A DNA stretch of 64,000 bases from Xanthomonas sp. 3793 (lineage in GTDB: Bacteria > Pseudomonadota > Gammaproteobacteria > Xanthomonadales > Xanthomonadaceae). Both the position numbers and the translations under genes were made by a program. Below are positions 1 to 9,967 of this stretch, one piece after another. Every line of letters starts with the position of its first letter. Position 1 is the stretch's first letter. The stretch covers positions 538,570 through 602,569 of the forward strand of contig NZ_JANTYU010000003.1 in the NCBI RefSeq assembly GCF_024806835.1, written 5' to 3'. The notes below the pieces were generated by a model, which saw only the letters and a list, made by a program, of their open reading frames with translations, searched no databases and was not told where the DNA came from.

Positions 1-1
1 G

Positions 2-1285
2 AGCAAGGCAACACTTTCTCGCCTGGTTGCCGCCGCAGGAACTGCGGTGCGGCGCTACGGCAGCGCGCGCGCCACCAGTTATGCCGCCGCGGGCGAGGTG
101 CGGGGCGCGCGCGCCTGGCCGCTCTACCGCATCGACAGCCATGCCCGCGTTGTGGCGCTGGGCCAGCTGCATGCACTCCATCACGACCACTTCTTCGTGG
201 AGCTGCTGCAGGAAAACCCGGTGCTCCTGCATCCGCCGATGCAGCTGGGCGTGTTCGAGTCGCTGCCCTGGTTTCTGGATGACCAACGCCCGCAGGGATT
301 TCTGGGGCGCAATCTGGCACGCCGCGTCTCCGGGTCGTTGCGGCTACCTGAAAATCTCATGCTGTGGTCGCCCAGTGACACACTCGTCGCGCTGCTGTCC
401 GATGGTCACGACCAGCTCGGCGACCTGCTCGTGGGCGAGCATGCGCTGGCTCGCGCGCTGTCGTCGATCGACCAGCCTGAGTGCATCGACATCGAGGCGC
501 GCCTGCACGCATATCTCCAGCATGCCGATGCCGCCCTGCGCGGCGAGGACGTCGGCTCGTCCGCTGCAGGCGAGCAACCGAAGTTCACTGCCGTGCTGCG
601 CGAACATGGCGCGTATCGTCCGGTCATTGTGAAGTTCTCCGACCGGATCGATCAGCCGGCCGGGCGGCGCTGGGCGGACCTGCTGCAGATGGAGCACCTT
701 GCGAGCAACGTGCTACTTGCCGGTGGCATCGCAGCCGCAACGACGCAGCGGCTGCAGGCCGGCGAGCGCGTCTTTCTCGAATCCACGCGCTTCGATCGCA
801 CCCCGACGCTGGGCCGCCACGGTTTTGTCTCGTTGATGGCGATCTTTACCACGTTCTATGGGCAGTCGGAGGTCGGCACGTGGCGCGCGCTTGCGCCACT
901 GCTCAAGCGCGATGGTTGGCTGAGTGCGGACGATGCAGAGCGTCTTGAGGTGATCAGCTGGTTCGGCGTGCTCATCGGCAACACCGACATGCATCTGGGC
1001 AATGCAGCGCTGATTCTTGCCGACACCTTGCCGCTGCGGCTTGCGCCGGTGTACGACATGTTGCCGATGGCGCTGCGGCCGGCATCCAGTGGCGAAATCG
1101 TGCCACGGGATATCGAGATTCCACCACCCACGGTCGGTCAATTCGCACAATGGCGACGCGCCGCGGAGATGGCCGAACAGTTCTGGCAGCGGTCCATGGA
1201 CGACGTGGCCTTGAGCGATCCGATGCGCGGCATCGCCACGCGTGCGTTGGCAAGCTTGCGCCGAACCGCATCGCGTCTTGCCTGA
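2..1285 (+). CDS. HipA-family kinase (YjjJ-like), 5' end outside window
   Basis: This is a HipA-type serine/threonine kinase, the toxin family of type II toxin-antitoxin systems. The reading frame is open to the window edge, and the first residues (SKATLSRLVAAAG) look like the recognition helix of a winged helix-turn-helix. That is the layout of YjjJ, a HipA protein with its own N-terminal DNA-binding domain. The kinase part shows AGEQPKFTAVL (nucleotide-binding loop), GNTDMHLGN (catalytic loop, about 977-1003) and APVYDMLP (metal-binding DFD-like motif). No HipB partner gene is visible downstream. An upstream partner cannot be excluded because the start lies outside the window. A 36-nt hairpin follows at 1336-1379. 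Family membership is firm; toxicity and target are not known from the sequence. Confidence 0.85.
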   Translation, partial: SKATLSRLVAAAGTAVRRYGSARATSYAAAGEVRGARAWPLYRIDSHARVVALGQLHALHHDHFFVELLQENPVLLHPPMQLGVFESLPWFLDDQRPQGFLGRNLARRVSGSLRLPENLMLWSPSDTLVALLSDGHDQLGDLLVGEHALARALSSIDQPECIDIEARLHAYLQHADAALRGEDVGSSAAGEQPKFTAVLREHGAYRPVIVKFSDRIDQPAGRRWADLLQMEHLASNVLLAGGIAAATTQRLQAGERVFLESTRFDRTPTLGRHGFVSLMAIFTTFYGQSEVGTWRALAPLLKRDGWLSADDAERLEVISWFGVLIGNTDMHLGNAALILADTLPLRLAPVYDMLPMALRPASSGEIVPRDIEIPPPTVGQFAQWRRAAEMAEQFWQRSMDDVALSDPMRGIATRALASLRRTASRLA

Positions 1286-1335
1286 CATCGCGTCTTGCCT
1301 GGTGTTACGCCGCGCCGATATGTATCACCGCAACA

Positions 1336-1379
1336 CCCCACTGCACGCCACGGCGATGAGGCCATGGCGTGCAGTGGGG
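1336..1379. terminator. Hairpin between two convergent genes
   Basis: An 18-bp stem with one mismatch (left arm 1336-1353, right arm 1362-1379, 8-nt loop) lies between the stop codons of the HipA-like gene and the convergent TonB-dependent receptor. There is no T-run on either side, so it is a candidate bidirectional terminator or mRNA 3'-end stabiliser rather than a textbook intrinsic terminator. Confidence 0.55.
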
Positions 1380-1389
1380 CAAACGTCAC

Positions 1390-4281
1390 TCAAAACGTAA
1401 ACACATACTCCGCCGCCACTTCGCGGCCGATCGGGTTGAACAAGGTGGTGTTGTAGAACCCGTAGCCGTAGAAGCGCTCCTTGTTCTCGTAGCCCACTTC
1501 GTTGAACACATTGTTGACGTAGAAGTTGACCTTGGCGTGGTCGGTGATCTTGTAGCCGGTGCTCAGGTTCCAGTAGATCGCCGGGCCCACGCGGCCGAAA
1601 TAGCGCTTGCTGGTCTGGCCCAGATTCACGTTGCCGGTGTCGGTGACCAGGCATTCGTCCGAAGCGCTGGGCTGGTAGCCGTCGTCGAAGCGGGCGCAGG
1701 TGCCCCAGTTGACCGCGCGCATCGAGCCGAGCCGGCGGAAGTACACCGTCCAGTCCCAGGCGCCGCCGTTGTCCCAGTGCACGCTGCCGCGCACGCGGCT
1801 GCGCACGCGTTCGTCGCGACGGTTCTCGTCGCTGTCGGTGCGGTAGATCTGTTCGCGGTAGGCGATCAGGGTGTTGTAATCCAGCGACAGCTGGAAGTTG
1901 CCCCAGCCGGCGGTGGCAAGGCGATACTTCAGCGAGGCATCGATGCCGGAGGTTTCCATCTGCGCCAGGTTGATCGGGCCGCGCTCGATGCTGGCGATGG
2001 TGCCATCGGCATTGCGCACCACGCGCGAGGTGATGGTGTCGCAATAGCCGGCACCGCCCGGATTGTTCCAGGCACCGCCGCTGATGGTGGTGCCGGTGCG
2101 GCAGCCGGCTTCGGCCGACAGGATCTCGTCGCGGTCCAGATCCTTGATCATTTCCTCCAGCTGGATGCGGTAGTAATCCACGCTCAGCGACAGCCCTTGC
2201 GCGATGTCCCACACCACCCCGCCAGTGAACGAGCGGCCGGTTTCCGAGCGCAGATCCGGGGTGCCGCGCCGATTCACATCCACGGTGTAATAGATGTTGT
2301 TGTTTTCGTCGTTGCAGCCGCCGGTCTGATACGCGCCAGAGGTGATGCAGCGGTACTGGTCGATCACGGTCTGGTTGGTGGAGCTGGGTTCGCCGAGCAC
2401 GTAGTGCATGTCCGGCGCGCGGAAGCTGGTGGCCAGTGTGCTGCGCAACAACAGGCTCTCGACCGGGCGCCATTCCAGACCCGCGCTCCAGGTGGTATCG
2501 CTTTGCGTGCCGACATCGGTCGCAATCGCGGCCGAAGAGCGGTAATTGCCGTAGCGATCGTAGCGACCGGCGACATTGGCGCTCAACGTCGAAAGCAACG
2601 GGATCTGGAATTCAAGACCGGCCGAGCTGCGCAGGCGTTCGCCGCCGCCGCTATCGACCACGTCCACCGGGTAGCACTCGTTGGCGCACGGGTCCGGCGA
2701 CAGTTGATAACCCTGCTTTGCCACTTCGGCCACGGTGGCGAAACGGATCGGCCCGGCCCAGCCCTGCACCAGATCGCCGCTGAGGCTGAAACTGGCCTGA
2801 TTCACCCACGAATACGCCGAGTTATGCGATTTGGCGACCAGCTGGTCGTACTGGTTCGACGACAGCGGCGCATACAGCCGTGCTTCGTTGATCGCATAAA
2901 TCGGCGAGCCATCGGCAGCGGTGCCGGTGGGGCTGCCGAGGAAGTACTCGGTGGCGCGCGCGGTATCCACGGTGCGGATGTATTCGTCCACGGTGTAGCG
3001 CGAGCGGCCCACGCTCAGCTCCCAATCGAAGCGATCGGCCCAGACCCCGCGCAAGCCGGCGCTCAGATCCCAGGACTGTTCCTTGTTGTAGTTGGCCAGC
3101 CGGTCCCAGCCGCCGGCTTCGCGCCGGGTGAGCTGACGGATCAGGTTCAACGAGCGTCCGGTGGCCGCGTCCTGGAACGGGCCCAGGTAGGCGTATGGCG
3201 GGTCGTAGGTCCAGCGCCCGATGCTGCGGTTGGCCGACAGCGTGGCCCAGGCCTCGGTGGCCTCGCCGAACTTCCAGGTGCCGTAGAGATACGCCGAATA
3301 ATCTTCGCTGCCGGTGACCAGGCCCCAATCGCCGTAATCGCGCGCCACGCCGCAATAGTTGCCGGCATTGGTCAGCGCGCCGCTGTTCTGGTCGTAGCTC
3401 AGCCGCGGCGCATCGACGAACTCGCCGCCGAAGCGCGCGCAGGTGCCCGCAGGCGGCGCCAGACGCTCGTTGGTGTTGGCATCGACCAGGCTCAGGCCGG
3501 TGAACGGGTTGAATCCGTACAGGCGGTTCTGGCCGGTCCAGTTGGAATAGGACATGTCGTCCGAGTCGTCCATCTGCGGGCGATCGCGGCCGCTCAAGGG
3601 GTCGCGCCGGGTGGCCTGCAGGGCGTAGGTCACGCTCCAGTTTTCGCCGGTGCGCCCGCCCGCCCACGACACATCGAAACTGTCGCGCCCGCCTTCGGTG
3701 GCGGTGCCGCCACGCAGGCGCAGCTGGTCGCCCTGGTAGTCGCGTTTGAGGATCACGTTGACCACGCCGGCCACCGCGTCCGAGCCATAGATCGCCGAGG
3801 CGCCGCCGGTGAGGATCTCGATGCGCTCCACCGCCGCAGACGGGATGTTGCTGTAGTTGGAAAAGTTGCTTTCGCCGCCGTACGGCAGCGGGTAATCGGC
3901 CACGCGGTGGCCGTTGACCAGCAGCAGGGTGCGCCCGGGCCCCAGGTCGCGCAGATTGATAGGCGAGGCATTGGGCGTGTGCGAGCCCCATTGCGTATCG
4001 GCTTCCACCGAGCCCTGCTGGTTCATGCTGTTGAGCACGTCGTAGACGGTGGCAAACCCCTCCTGCTGGATCTGCTGCGCGGAGATGGTGACCACCGGCT
4101 GCGCGCCTTCGACCTGCGCGCGCTTGATGCGCGAGCCGGTGACACTGACCGCATCCAGGGTGGAGGTGGCGCGCGGTGTGTCCGGCTCGGTTTGCTGGGC
4201 CATGAGCGGCGGCGCAGCGGCGGCCGTCAGTGCAAGGGACACGGAAATCGACAAGGCAAGACGATGACTGCGGCAGTTCAT
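1390..4281 (-). CDS. TonB-dependent outer-membrane receptor
   Basis: This 963-residue outer-membrane active transporter has a signal peptide at residues 1-29 (ending PPLMAQ), a TonB-box region (TLDAVSVTGSRI, about 43-54), a plug domain from about 60 to 185 (VEGAQPVVTISAQQIQQEG, later NVILKRDYQGDQLRLRGG), and a long barrel ending YVFTF. A terminal phenylalanine is the usual BAM recognition signal. The plug and barrel resemble the large group of Xanthomonas TonB receptors for carbohydrates or peptides, but no substrate can be assigned: there is no adjacent transporter, hydrolase, FecI/FecR pair or regulator. The gene stands alone and converges on the HipA-like gene. The start ATG at 4281 directly precedes the signal peptide. 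Confidence 0.93.
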   Translation of the reverse strand: MNCRSHRLALSISVSLALTAAAAPPLMAQQTEPDTPRATSTLDAVSVTGSRIKRAQVEGAQPVVTISAQQIQQEGFATVYDVLNSMNQQGSVEADTQWGSHTPNASPINLRDLGPGRTLLLVNGHRVADYPLPYGGESNFSNYSNIPSAAVERIEILTGGASAIYGSDAVAGVVNVILKRDYQGDQLRLRGGTATEGGRDSFDVSWAGGRTGENWSVTYALQATRRDPLSGRDRPQMDDSDDMSYSNWTGQNRLYGFNPFTGLSLVDANTNERLAPPAGTCARFGGEFVDAPRLSYDQNSGALTNAGNYCGVARDYGDWGLVTGSEDYSAYLYGTWKFGEATEAWATLSANRSIGRWTYDPPYAYLGPFQDAATGRSLNLIRQLTRREAGGWDRLANYNKEQSWDLSAGLRGVWADRFDWELSVGRSRYTVDEYIRTVDTARATEYFLGSPTGTAADGSPIYAINEARLYAPLSSNQYDQLVAKSHNSAYSWVNQASFSLSGDLVQGWAGPIRFATVAEVAKQGYQLSPDPCANECYPVDVVDSGGGERLRSSAGLEFQIPLLSTLSANVAGRYDRYGNYRSSAAIATDVGTQSDTTWSAGLEWRPVESLLLRSTLATSFRAPDMHYVLGEPSSTNQTVIDQYRCITSGAYQTGGCNDENNNIYYTVDVNRRGTPDLRSETGRSFTGGVVWDIAQGLSLSVDYYRIQLEEMIKDLDRDEILSAEAGCRTGTTISGGAWNNPGGAGYCDTITSRVVRNADGTIASIERGPINLAQMETSGIDASLKYRLATAGWGNFQLSLDYNTLIAYREQIYRTDSDENRRDERVRSRVRGSVHWDNGGAWDWTVYFRRLGSMRAVNWGTCARFDDGYQPSASDECLVTDTGNVNLGQTSKRYFGRVGPAIYWNLSTGYKITDHAKVNFYVNNVFNEVGYENKERFYGYGFYNTTLFNPIGREVAAEYVFTF

Positions 4282-4729
4282 AAGATCCCCGGGAGAAGCC
4301 GGACGCGGCCGGCGTGGCAGTGCACTGCAACGACGTCTGCCAGCGATGCACGCACCGCCGCCCCTTGTCCGATGGCCCCCCGACCACGCGGCGCAAACGC
4401 CTGCCCAGCGACGCTAGAACTGCGATGACATCGGTGTCAACACCTTGTCATGCAAGTGTGATTGACGTCGCGATCTGCATGGTTTTGCGATGTCGCACAC
4501 GGTTGGGGCCGCGAGCCGGTTGCGCGGGCGTCGCATCGCCCTGCGTAGGAGCGCACCCGGGCGCGACCGGAGCGTTATCGGTGAAGCCTCTTCGCGCCCA
4601 GGTGCGCTCCTACGAGGTCGTGGGGGTCTGCTTGGTCATGCGCGACCAACGGCGAACGTGCATCTGCCACACGCTCCGGTGCAGATCATCCATCGACGAC
4701 CGCCTCTTGCGGCATCCACGACCGCCCAC
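4282..4729. other. Gene-free region between TonB receptor and groEL
   Basis: I see no gene here. It holds the upstream region of the receptor, including TGACA-N4-TGTCA (4426-4439). The TTGACA read on the minus strand at 4440-4435 could be a -35 box, but I find no convincing -10. It also contains one 69-bp hairpin repeat (4545-4613). Confidence 0.5.
4545..4613. repeat. GTAGGAGCGCACC palindromic repeat, copy 1
   Basis: A palindromic intergenic element starts GTAGGAGCGCACC and ends with its reverse complement GGTGCGCTCCTAC. Inner arms GGGCGCGACC and CGCGCCCA flank a less conserved centre. Two more copies lie at 18239-18306 and 18490-18557. The structure is that of a REP-like element; no RAYT transposase gene is present in the window. 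Confidence 0.85.
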
Positions 4730-4753
4730 AAAAAACCCCGCCTTTCGGCGGGG
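4730..4753 (-). terminator. Rho-independent terminator of groESL
   Basis: Read on the minus strand, a 7-bp GC stem (arms GGACCCCGCC/GGCGGGG region, 4736-4753) with a GAAA loop is followed by a run of T (4735-4730). It lies 35 nt downstream of the groEL stop codon, a standard intrinsic terminator for the operon. Confidence 0.85.
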
Positions 4754-4787
4754 TCCTTTTGTGTTGCAACAGCCGAAGTGGCGTGGA

Positions 4788-6543
<1,756 letters not shown>

Positions 6544-6564
6544 GACTCCCGCCGGCAACGGCTA

Positions 6565-6852
6565 TCAGCCGATGACCGCCAGGATGTCGTCTTCGCGCAG
6601 CACCTTGTACTCGACGCCTTCGGACTTGTAGCTGCTGCCGGCGTACTGGCCGTAGATGACCTTGTCGCCGACCTTGACCACCGGCGCGCGCAGGCTGCCG
6701 TTGTCCAGGGGCTTGCCGGCGCCGATGGCGACGACTTCACCCTTGGTGGACTTTTCCTTGGCGGAGTCCGGAATCACGATGCCGCCGGCGGAAACTTCGT
6801 CGGCTTCGATCGGCTTGACTACAACGCGGTCGTGAAGCGGCTTGATGCTCAT
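6565..6852 (-). CDS. groES: Co-chaperonin GroES
   Basis: GroES is the 10-kDa heptameric lid of the GroEL chamber. The protein is 95 residues, starting [14 protein letters not shown] and containing the conserved mobile loop region ([18 protein letters not shown]) and the [14 protein letters not shown] end. The open frame runs further upstream, but the ATG at 6852 gives the family's exact N-terminus and is preceded by a purine-rich GAGGG. It is first in the groESL operon. The leader contains a CIRCE operator and a candidate sigma-32 promoter, so both HrcA repression and heat-shock activation are expected. Confidence 0.98.
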
Positions 6853-6902
6853 AGAGAAAGACCCTCTTAAGTGATTGATTGGTCTGGAAATTATCGGCGA
6901 TG

Positions 6903-6929
6903 TTAGCACTCGCATATGACGACTGCCAG
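6903..6929 (-). promoter_or_regulatory. CIRCE element (HrcA operator) in groES leader
   Basis: One half is a perfect TTAGCACTC (6903-6911), followed by a 9-nt spacer and an imperfect second half GACTGCCAG (6921-6929), 6 of 9 matching GAGTGCTAA. This is the CIRCE architecture bound by HrcA, located about 50 nt upstream of the groES start. HrcA control of groESL through CIRCE is established in many bacteria. Confidence 0.85.
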
Positions 6930-6941
6930 CACAGCGCGCGG

Positions 6942-6962
6942 AAAAAACCCGACAGAGCGGGT
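6942..6962 (-). promoter_or_regulatory. Terminator-like hairpin in groES leader
   Basis: On the minus strand, ACCCG-N6-CGGGT (6962-6947) is followed by six T. It sits between the candidate sigma-32 promoter and CIRCE. If the promoter call is right, it lies within the first ~20 nt of the mRNA, too early to act as a normal terminator. It may be a 5'-end stabilising stem, or an attenuator if transcription starts further upstream. Confidence 0.45.
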
Positions 6963-6971
6963 GCGGGCCAG

Positions 6972-6999
6972 AGATTGTGCTGGGCGGGCGGGTTTCAAG
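6972..6999 (-). promoter_or_regulatory. Candidate sigma-32 (heat-shock) promoter of groESL
   Basis: Read on the minus strand: CTTGAAA (6999-6993), 13-nt spacer, CACAATCT (6979-6972). The E. coli sigma-32 consensus is CTTGAAA with an 11-16 nt spacer to CCCCATNT; the -35 is a perfect match and the -10 partial. The position upstream of CIRCE fits a heat-shock promoter. Confidence 0.55.
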
Positions 7000-7194
7000 G
7001 GCCGGGCGCAAACTTTTTTCTTCGGCAGGTCTGATTCGCAGGCCAGGCAGCGACAACGGAGGCCCAGTAAACCGTCATCGGGCGGGCCTGGGGCGGCGCG
7101 CAGACAGGCCGCGCGCGTAGCCGTCGCTAGCTCACCCCCTGGCCGCCGCTCCACCCGCCCCGCCATGCGGGCCAGGCGGCACGCGTTCTAAAAA

Positions 7195-7209
7195 TGGAAC
7201 CAGGTTCCA
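7195..7209. promoter_or_regulatory. Perfect palindrome upstream of the endonuclease gene
   Basis: TGGAACC-A-GGTTCCA is a perfect 7-bp-arm palindrome 61 nt before the start codon of the endonuclease gene, in a short AT-richer stretch. It has the form of a dimeric repressor or activator site. No regulator gene lies next to it. Confidence 0.4.
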
Positions 7210-7270
7210 CCGTTTGTCATGCGCAGACTCTACAGTCGGACCCGCATTCCCCGATCACAAGGAGCTGTCG

Positions 7271-9046
7271 ATGAGGTTGCCGTTCCGTAGTCTTCCGCTG
7301 GCCTGCGCCATTGTCCTGGCCGTCCCCGCCGCCCACGCCGCGGTGTTCATCAACGAACTGCATTACGACGACGCGGGCGCCTCCGGCGATACCGGCGAAG
7401 GCGTGGAAGTGGTGGCCACCGCCGGCGAGTCGCTGAGCGGCTACCGGATCTATCTGTACAACGGCAGCGCGCCCAGTGCGGCGACGGTCTATGCCAACAC
7501 GGCGGTCCCGGCCGGCAGCCTGCTCAGCTGCGGCAGCCAGGTGCGCGTGGCCACGGTGAGCTACGCCAGCAACGGCGTGCAGAACGGGCCCAACGACGGC
7601 GTGGCGCTGGTCGACCCCAACGGCCAGTTGGTGCAGTTCCTCAGTTATGAAGGCGCCATCACCGCCAGCGGCGGGCCCGCCGCCGGCATCACCAGCCAGA
7701 ACCTGCCGGTCAGCGAGAGCAACAGCAGCGCGGTCGGCAGTTCGCTGCAACTCACCGGCACCGGCAGCAGCGCGGCCAACTTCAGCTGGGCCGGCTCGTC
7801 GGCACAGACCTTCGGCGCCTGCAACCGCGGCCAGACCTTCAACGGCAGCGGCGGTGGCGGCGAAACCGGCGCTGCACCATCGATCACCAGCACCACTCCA
7901 ACCCAGGGCGCGACCGGCTTCCCCGCCGCGGGCGATCTGAGCGTGGGCTTCAGCGAGGCGGTGACGCTGAGCGGCGGCGCCTTTGCGCTGAGCTGCGCCA
8001 GCTCCGGCACGGTGGCCTTGAGCTACCCGAGCAGCGGCACCCGCTTCACCCTGTCCACCAACACCGCCCTGGTCGGTGGCGAGCGTTGCACCCTGGCGAT
8101 CACGGCCAGCGCCATCCGCGATGCCAGCGGGCTGAGCCCGGCGGCCAATCAGTCGATCGCCTTCACCGTGGCGACCGCCAGCGGCGGCGGTACCGGCTAC
8201 TACTCGCGGGTCAACACCACCAGCCCCAGCCAGCTGCGCTGCTCGCTCAATGCGACCATCCGCGGCCACACGGTCTATCCCTACAGCGGAACCGGCACCA
8301 ACACCTGGACCATCCTGGAGATGGCCGACGAGGACCCCAACAACAGCGGCCGGATCCTGGACGCCTACCGCAACCGCAGCTACGCCAAGGGCAGCGACCG
8401 GGCCGGCACCGGTAGCGGGCTGACCTACAACCGCGAGCACACCTGGCCCAACTCGCTGGGTTTCGGCAGCGCCACCGGCGATCGCGGCCTGCCGTATGCG
8501 CCCTACACCGACACCCACATGCTGTACCTGACCGACACCACCTTCAACGCCGACCGCGGCAACAAGCCCTACGCCACCTGCACCAGCAGCTGCGGCGAGC
8601 GGGTGACCGAGGTCAACGACGGCAGTGGCGGCGGCAGCGGGCGCTATCCGGGCAATTCCAACTGGGTGCGCACGCCGGACGGCAACAGCGGCACGTTCGA
8701 GGTGTGGGGCAAGCGCAAGGGCGACATGGCACGCGCGGTGATGTACATGGCGATCCGCTACGAAGGCGGCGTTGATGCGACCACCGGCCAGTCCGAACCG
8801 GATCTGGAACTCACCGACGACCGCAGCAAGATCGTGCAGACCTCGGCCTCGCCGGCCTACATGGGCCTGCTGTCCACGCTGCTGGCCTGGCACCAGGCCG
8901 ACCCGCCGGACGATGCAGAACGCGCGCGCAACCAGGTGATCTTCAGCTTCCAGGGCAACCGCAACCCGTTCGTCGACCACCCCGAATGGGCCACCGCCGG
9001 CCTATTCACCTCGGCCAAACCGGCCAGCTGCCAGCTGGCCAACTGA
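7271..9046 (+). CDS. Secreted endonuclease I with lamin-tail and Ig-like domains
   Basis: A 591-residue exported nuclease. Signal peptide at residues 1-24 (LAVPAAHA), then a lamin-tail (LTD) domain at about 25-190 (AVFINELHYDDAG), a bacterial Ig-like domain at about 205-315, and a C-terminal endonuclease I (EndA/NucM) domain at about 325-580. The catalytic region YNREHTWPNSLG (His near 390), DTHMLYLTD and GNRNPFVDHPEW identify the HNH-like nuclease that cuts DNA and RNA outside the cytoplasm. The start at 7271 has AAGGAG 7 nt upstream and gives a clean signal peptide; earlier in-frame starts do not. Likely roles are nutrient scavenging or degradation of extracellular DNA. The gene is monocistronic and ends in a strong hairpin. 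Confidence 0.9.
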   Translation: MRLPFRSLPLACAIVLAVPAAHAAVFINELHYDDAGASGDTGEGVEVVATAGESLSGYRIYLYNGSAPSAATVYANTAVPAGSLLSCGSQVRVATVSYASNGVQNGPNDGVALVDPNGQLVQFLSYEGAITASGGPAAGITSQNLPVSESNSSAVGSSLQLTGTGSSAANFSWAGSSAQTFGACNRGQTFNGSGGGGETGAAPSITSTTPTQGATGFPAAGDLSVGFSEAVTLSGGAFALSCASSGTVALSYPSSGTRFTLSTNTALVGGERCTLAITASAIRDASGLSPAANQSIAFTVATASGGGTGYYSRVNTTSPSQLRCSLNATIRGHTVYPYSGTGTNTWTILEMADEDPNNSGRILDAYRNRSYAKGSDRAGTGSGLTYNREHTWPNSLGFGSATGDRGLPYAPYTDTHMLYLTDTTFNADRGNKPYATCTSSCGERVTEVNDGSGGGSGRYPGNSNWVRTPDGNSGTFEVWGKRKGDMARAVMYMAIRYEGGVDATTGQSEPDLELTDDRSKIVQTSASPAYMGLLSTLLAWHQADPPDDAERARNQVIFSFQGNRNPFVDHPEWATAGLFTSAKPASCQLAN

Positions 9047-9052
9047 GCCGCA

Positions 9053-9081
9053 CCGGCCCGACGCGCGCTGCGTCGGGCCGG
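9053..9081 (+). terminator. Hairpin after the endonuclease gene
   Basis: A perfect 12-bp stem CCGGCCCGACGC / GCGTCGGGCCGG with a 5-nt loop starts 7 nt after the stop codon. There is no T-run, so termination may be partial or Rho-assisted. Confidence 0.65.
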
Positions 9082-9628
9082 CGTGGCTGGACCGCTGTTC
9101 CGCGCGTGCCAGGAAGGTCGGCGTGCTGAGGCGTCGGGCGCCAGCGGCGATGGCCGGCAGCATGTCGCCAATCGCCGCGAGGCTGCCGCCTGGCGTTGCA
9201 CGCAAACCGATGGCGCATGCGAGGCGACGACCACCGTCAGCACCAGGCGGTGATGCCCCCCCTGGCCCGGGATCGCGATGCCGGGCCAGGGAAACTGGTC
9301 CCTCCAATCCACATTGTCCGCAGGAGCGGGGCCTTGTTGCTGATCGTGGGCCAGCCTCGCTTTGCACGACCCTGATGTTGGCGCGGAGCGCGGTCCAGGC
9401 ACGCATCGGACAGCGGTGCATCCGGCGCCGGCAAGTTACCCGGCGTACTACGCTCATCGGCGTGCGCACAGACGCCGTTCTAGAAGCCCGGCACGCCTGT
9501 TCGGCTCACAAAGACGTGGGCAGCGCTACGCACGGCCCGCCGGCGGCGCCAATCCCGCGAAGTTGACGCCCTGTTCCGGAATGCGCAGTCGCTCCCCCCG
9601 CAGACAGGGGATTACACTGCCAGACCGA
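9082..9628. other. Gene-free region before cutA
   Basis: About 550 bp without a recognisable gene. Open frames here lack homology-like features and run through into cutA out of context. No clear promoter or repeat was found apart from a weak TACACT near 9614 that could serve as a -10 box for cutA. Confidence 0.4.
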
Positions 9629-9952
9629 ATGAATGCCTCTTCCCTCCATTTGTTGTTCAGCACCTGCCCGGATGCGGACAGCGCCGACCGTATCGCGCAC
9701 GCCTTGCTCGACGAACGCCTGGCCGCCTGCGTCACCCAGTTGCCGGGCGCGCAATCGCTATACCGCTGGAACGGGGCGATCGAGCGCAGTACCGAAGTGC
9801 AGCTGCTGATCAAGACCTGGGAGGATCGCCTGCCGGACGCCATCGCGCGGCTGCGGGCACTGCATCCCTATGAACTGCCGGAGGCGGTCGCGGTCCAAGC
9901 CAGCGCCGGGCTGCCGGCGTATCTCGATTGGGTCCGGGCCGATACCCGCTAA
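9629..9952 (+). CDS. cutA: Divalent-cation tolerance protein CutA
   Basis: A small cytoplasmic trimeric protein (107 residues) of the CutA1 family, associated with copper tolerance. The fold signature is visible: LLFSTCPDADSADRIAHALL, LAACVTQLPGAQSLYRWNGAIE and the HPYELPEAVAV segment near the C-terminus. The start at 9629 gives the usual family length; the same frame stays open about 270 nt upstream, but that part is unlike CutA. The gene ends 15 nt before dsbD; cutA-dsbD is a widespread operon pair in proteobacteria, which supports both calls. Confidence 0.93.
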   Translation: MNASSLHLLFSTCPDADSADRIAHALLDERLAACVTQLPGAQSLYRWNGAIERSTEVQLLIKTWEDRLPDAIARLRALHPYELPEAVAVQASAGLPAYLDWVRADTR

Positions 9953-9967
9953 GGAATCCTGACGTCC

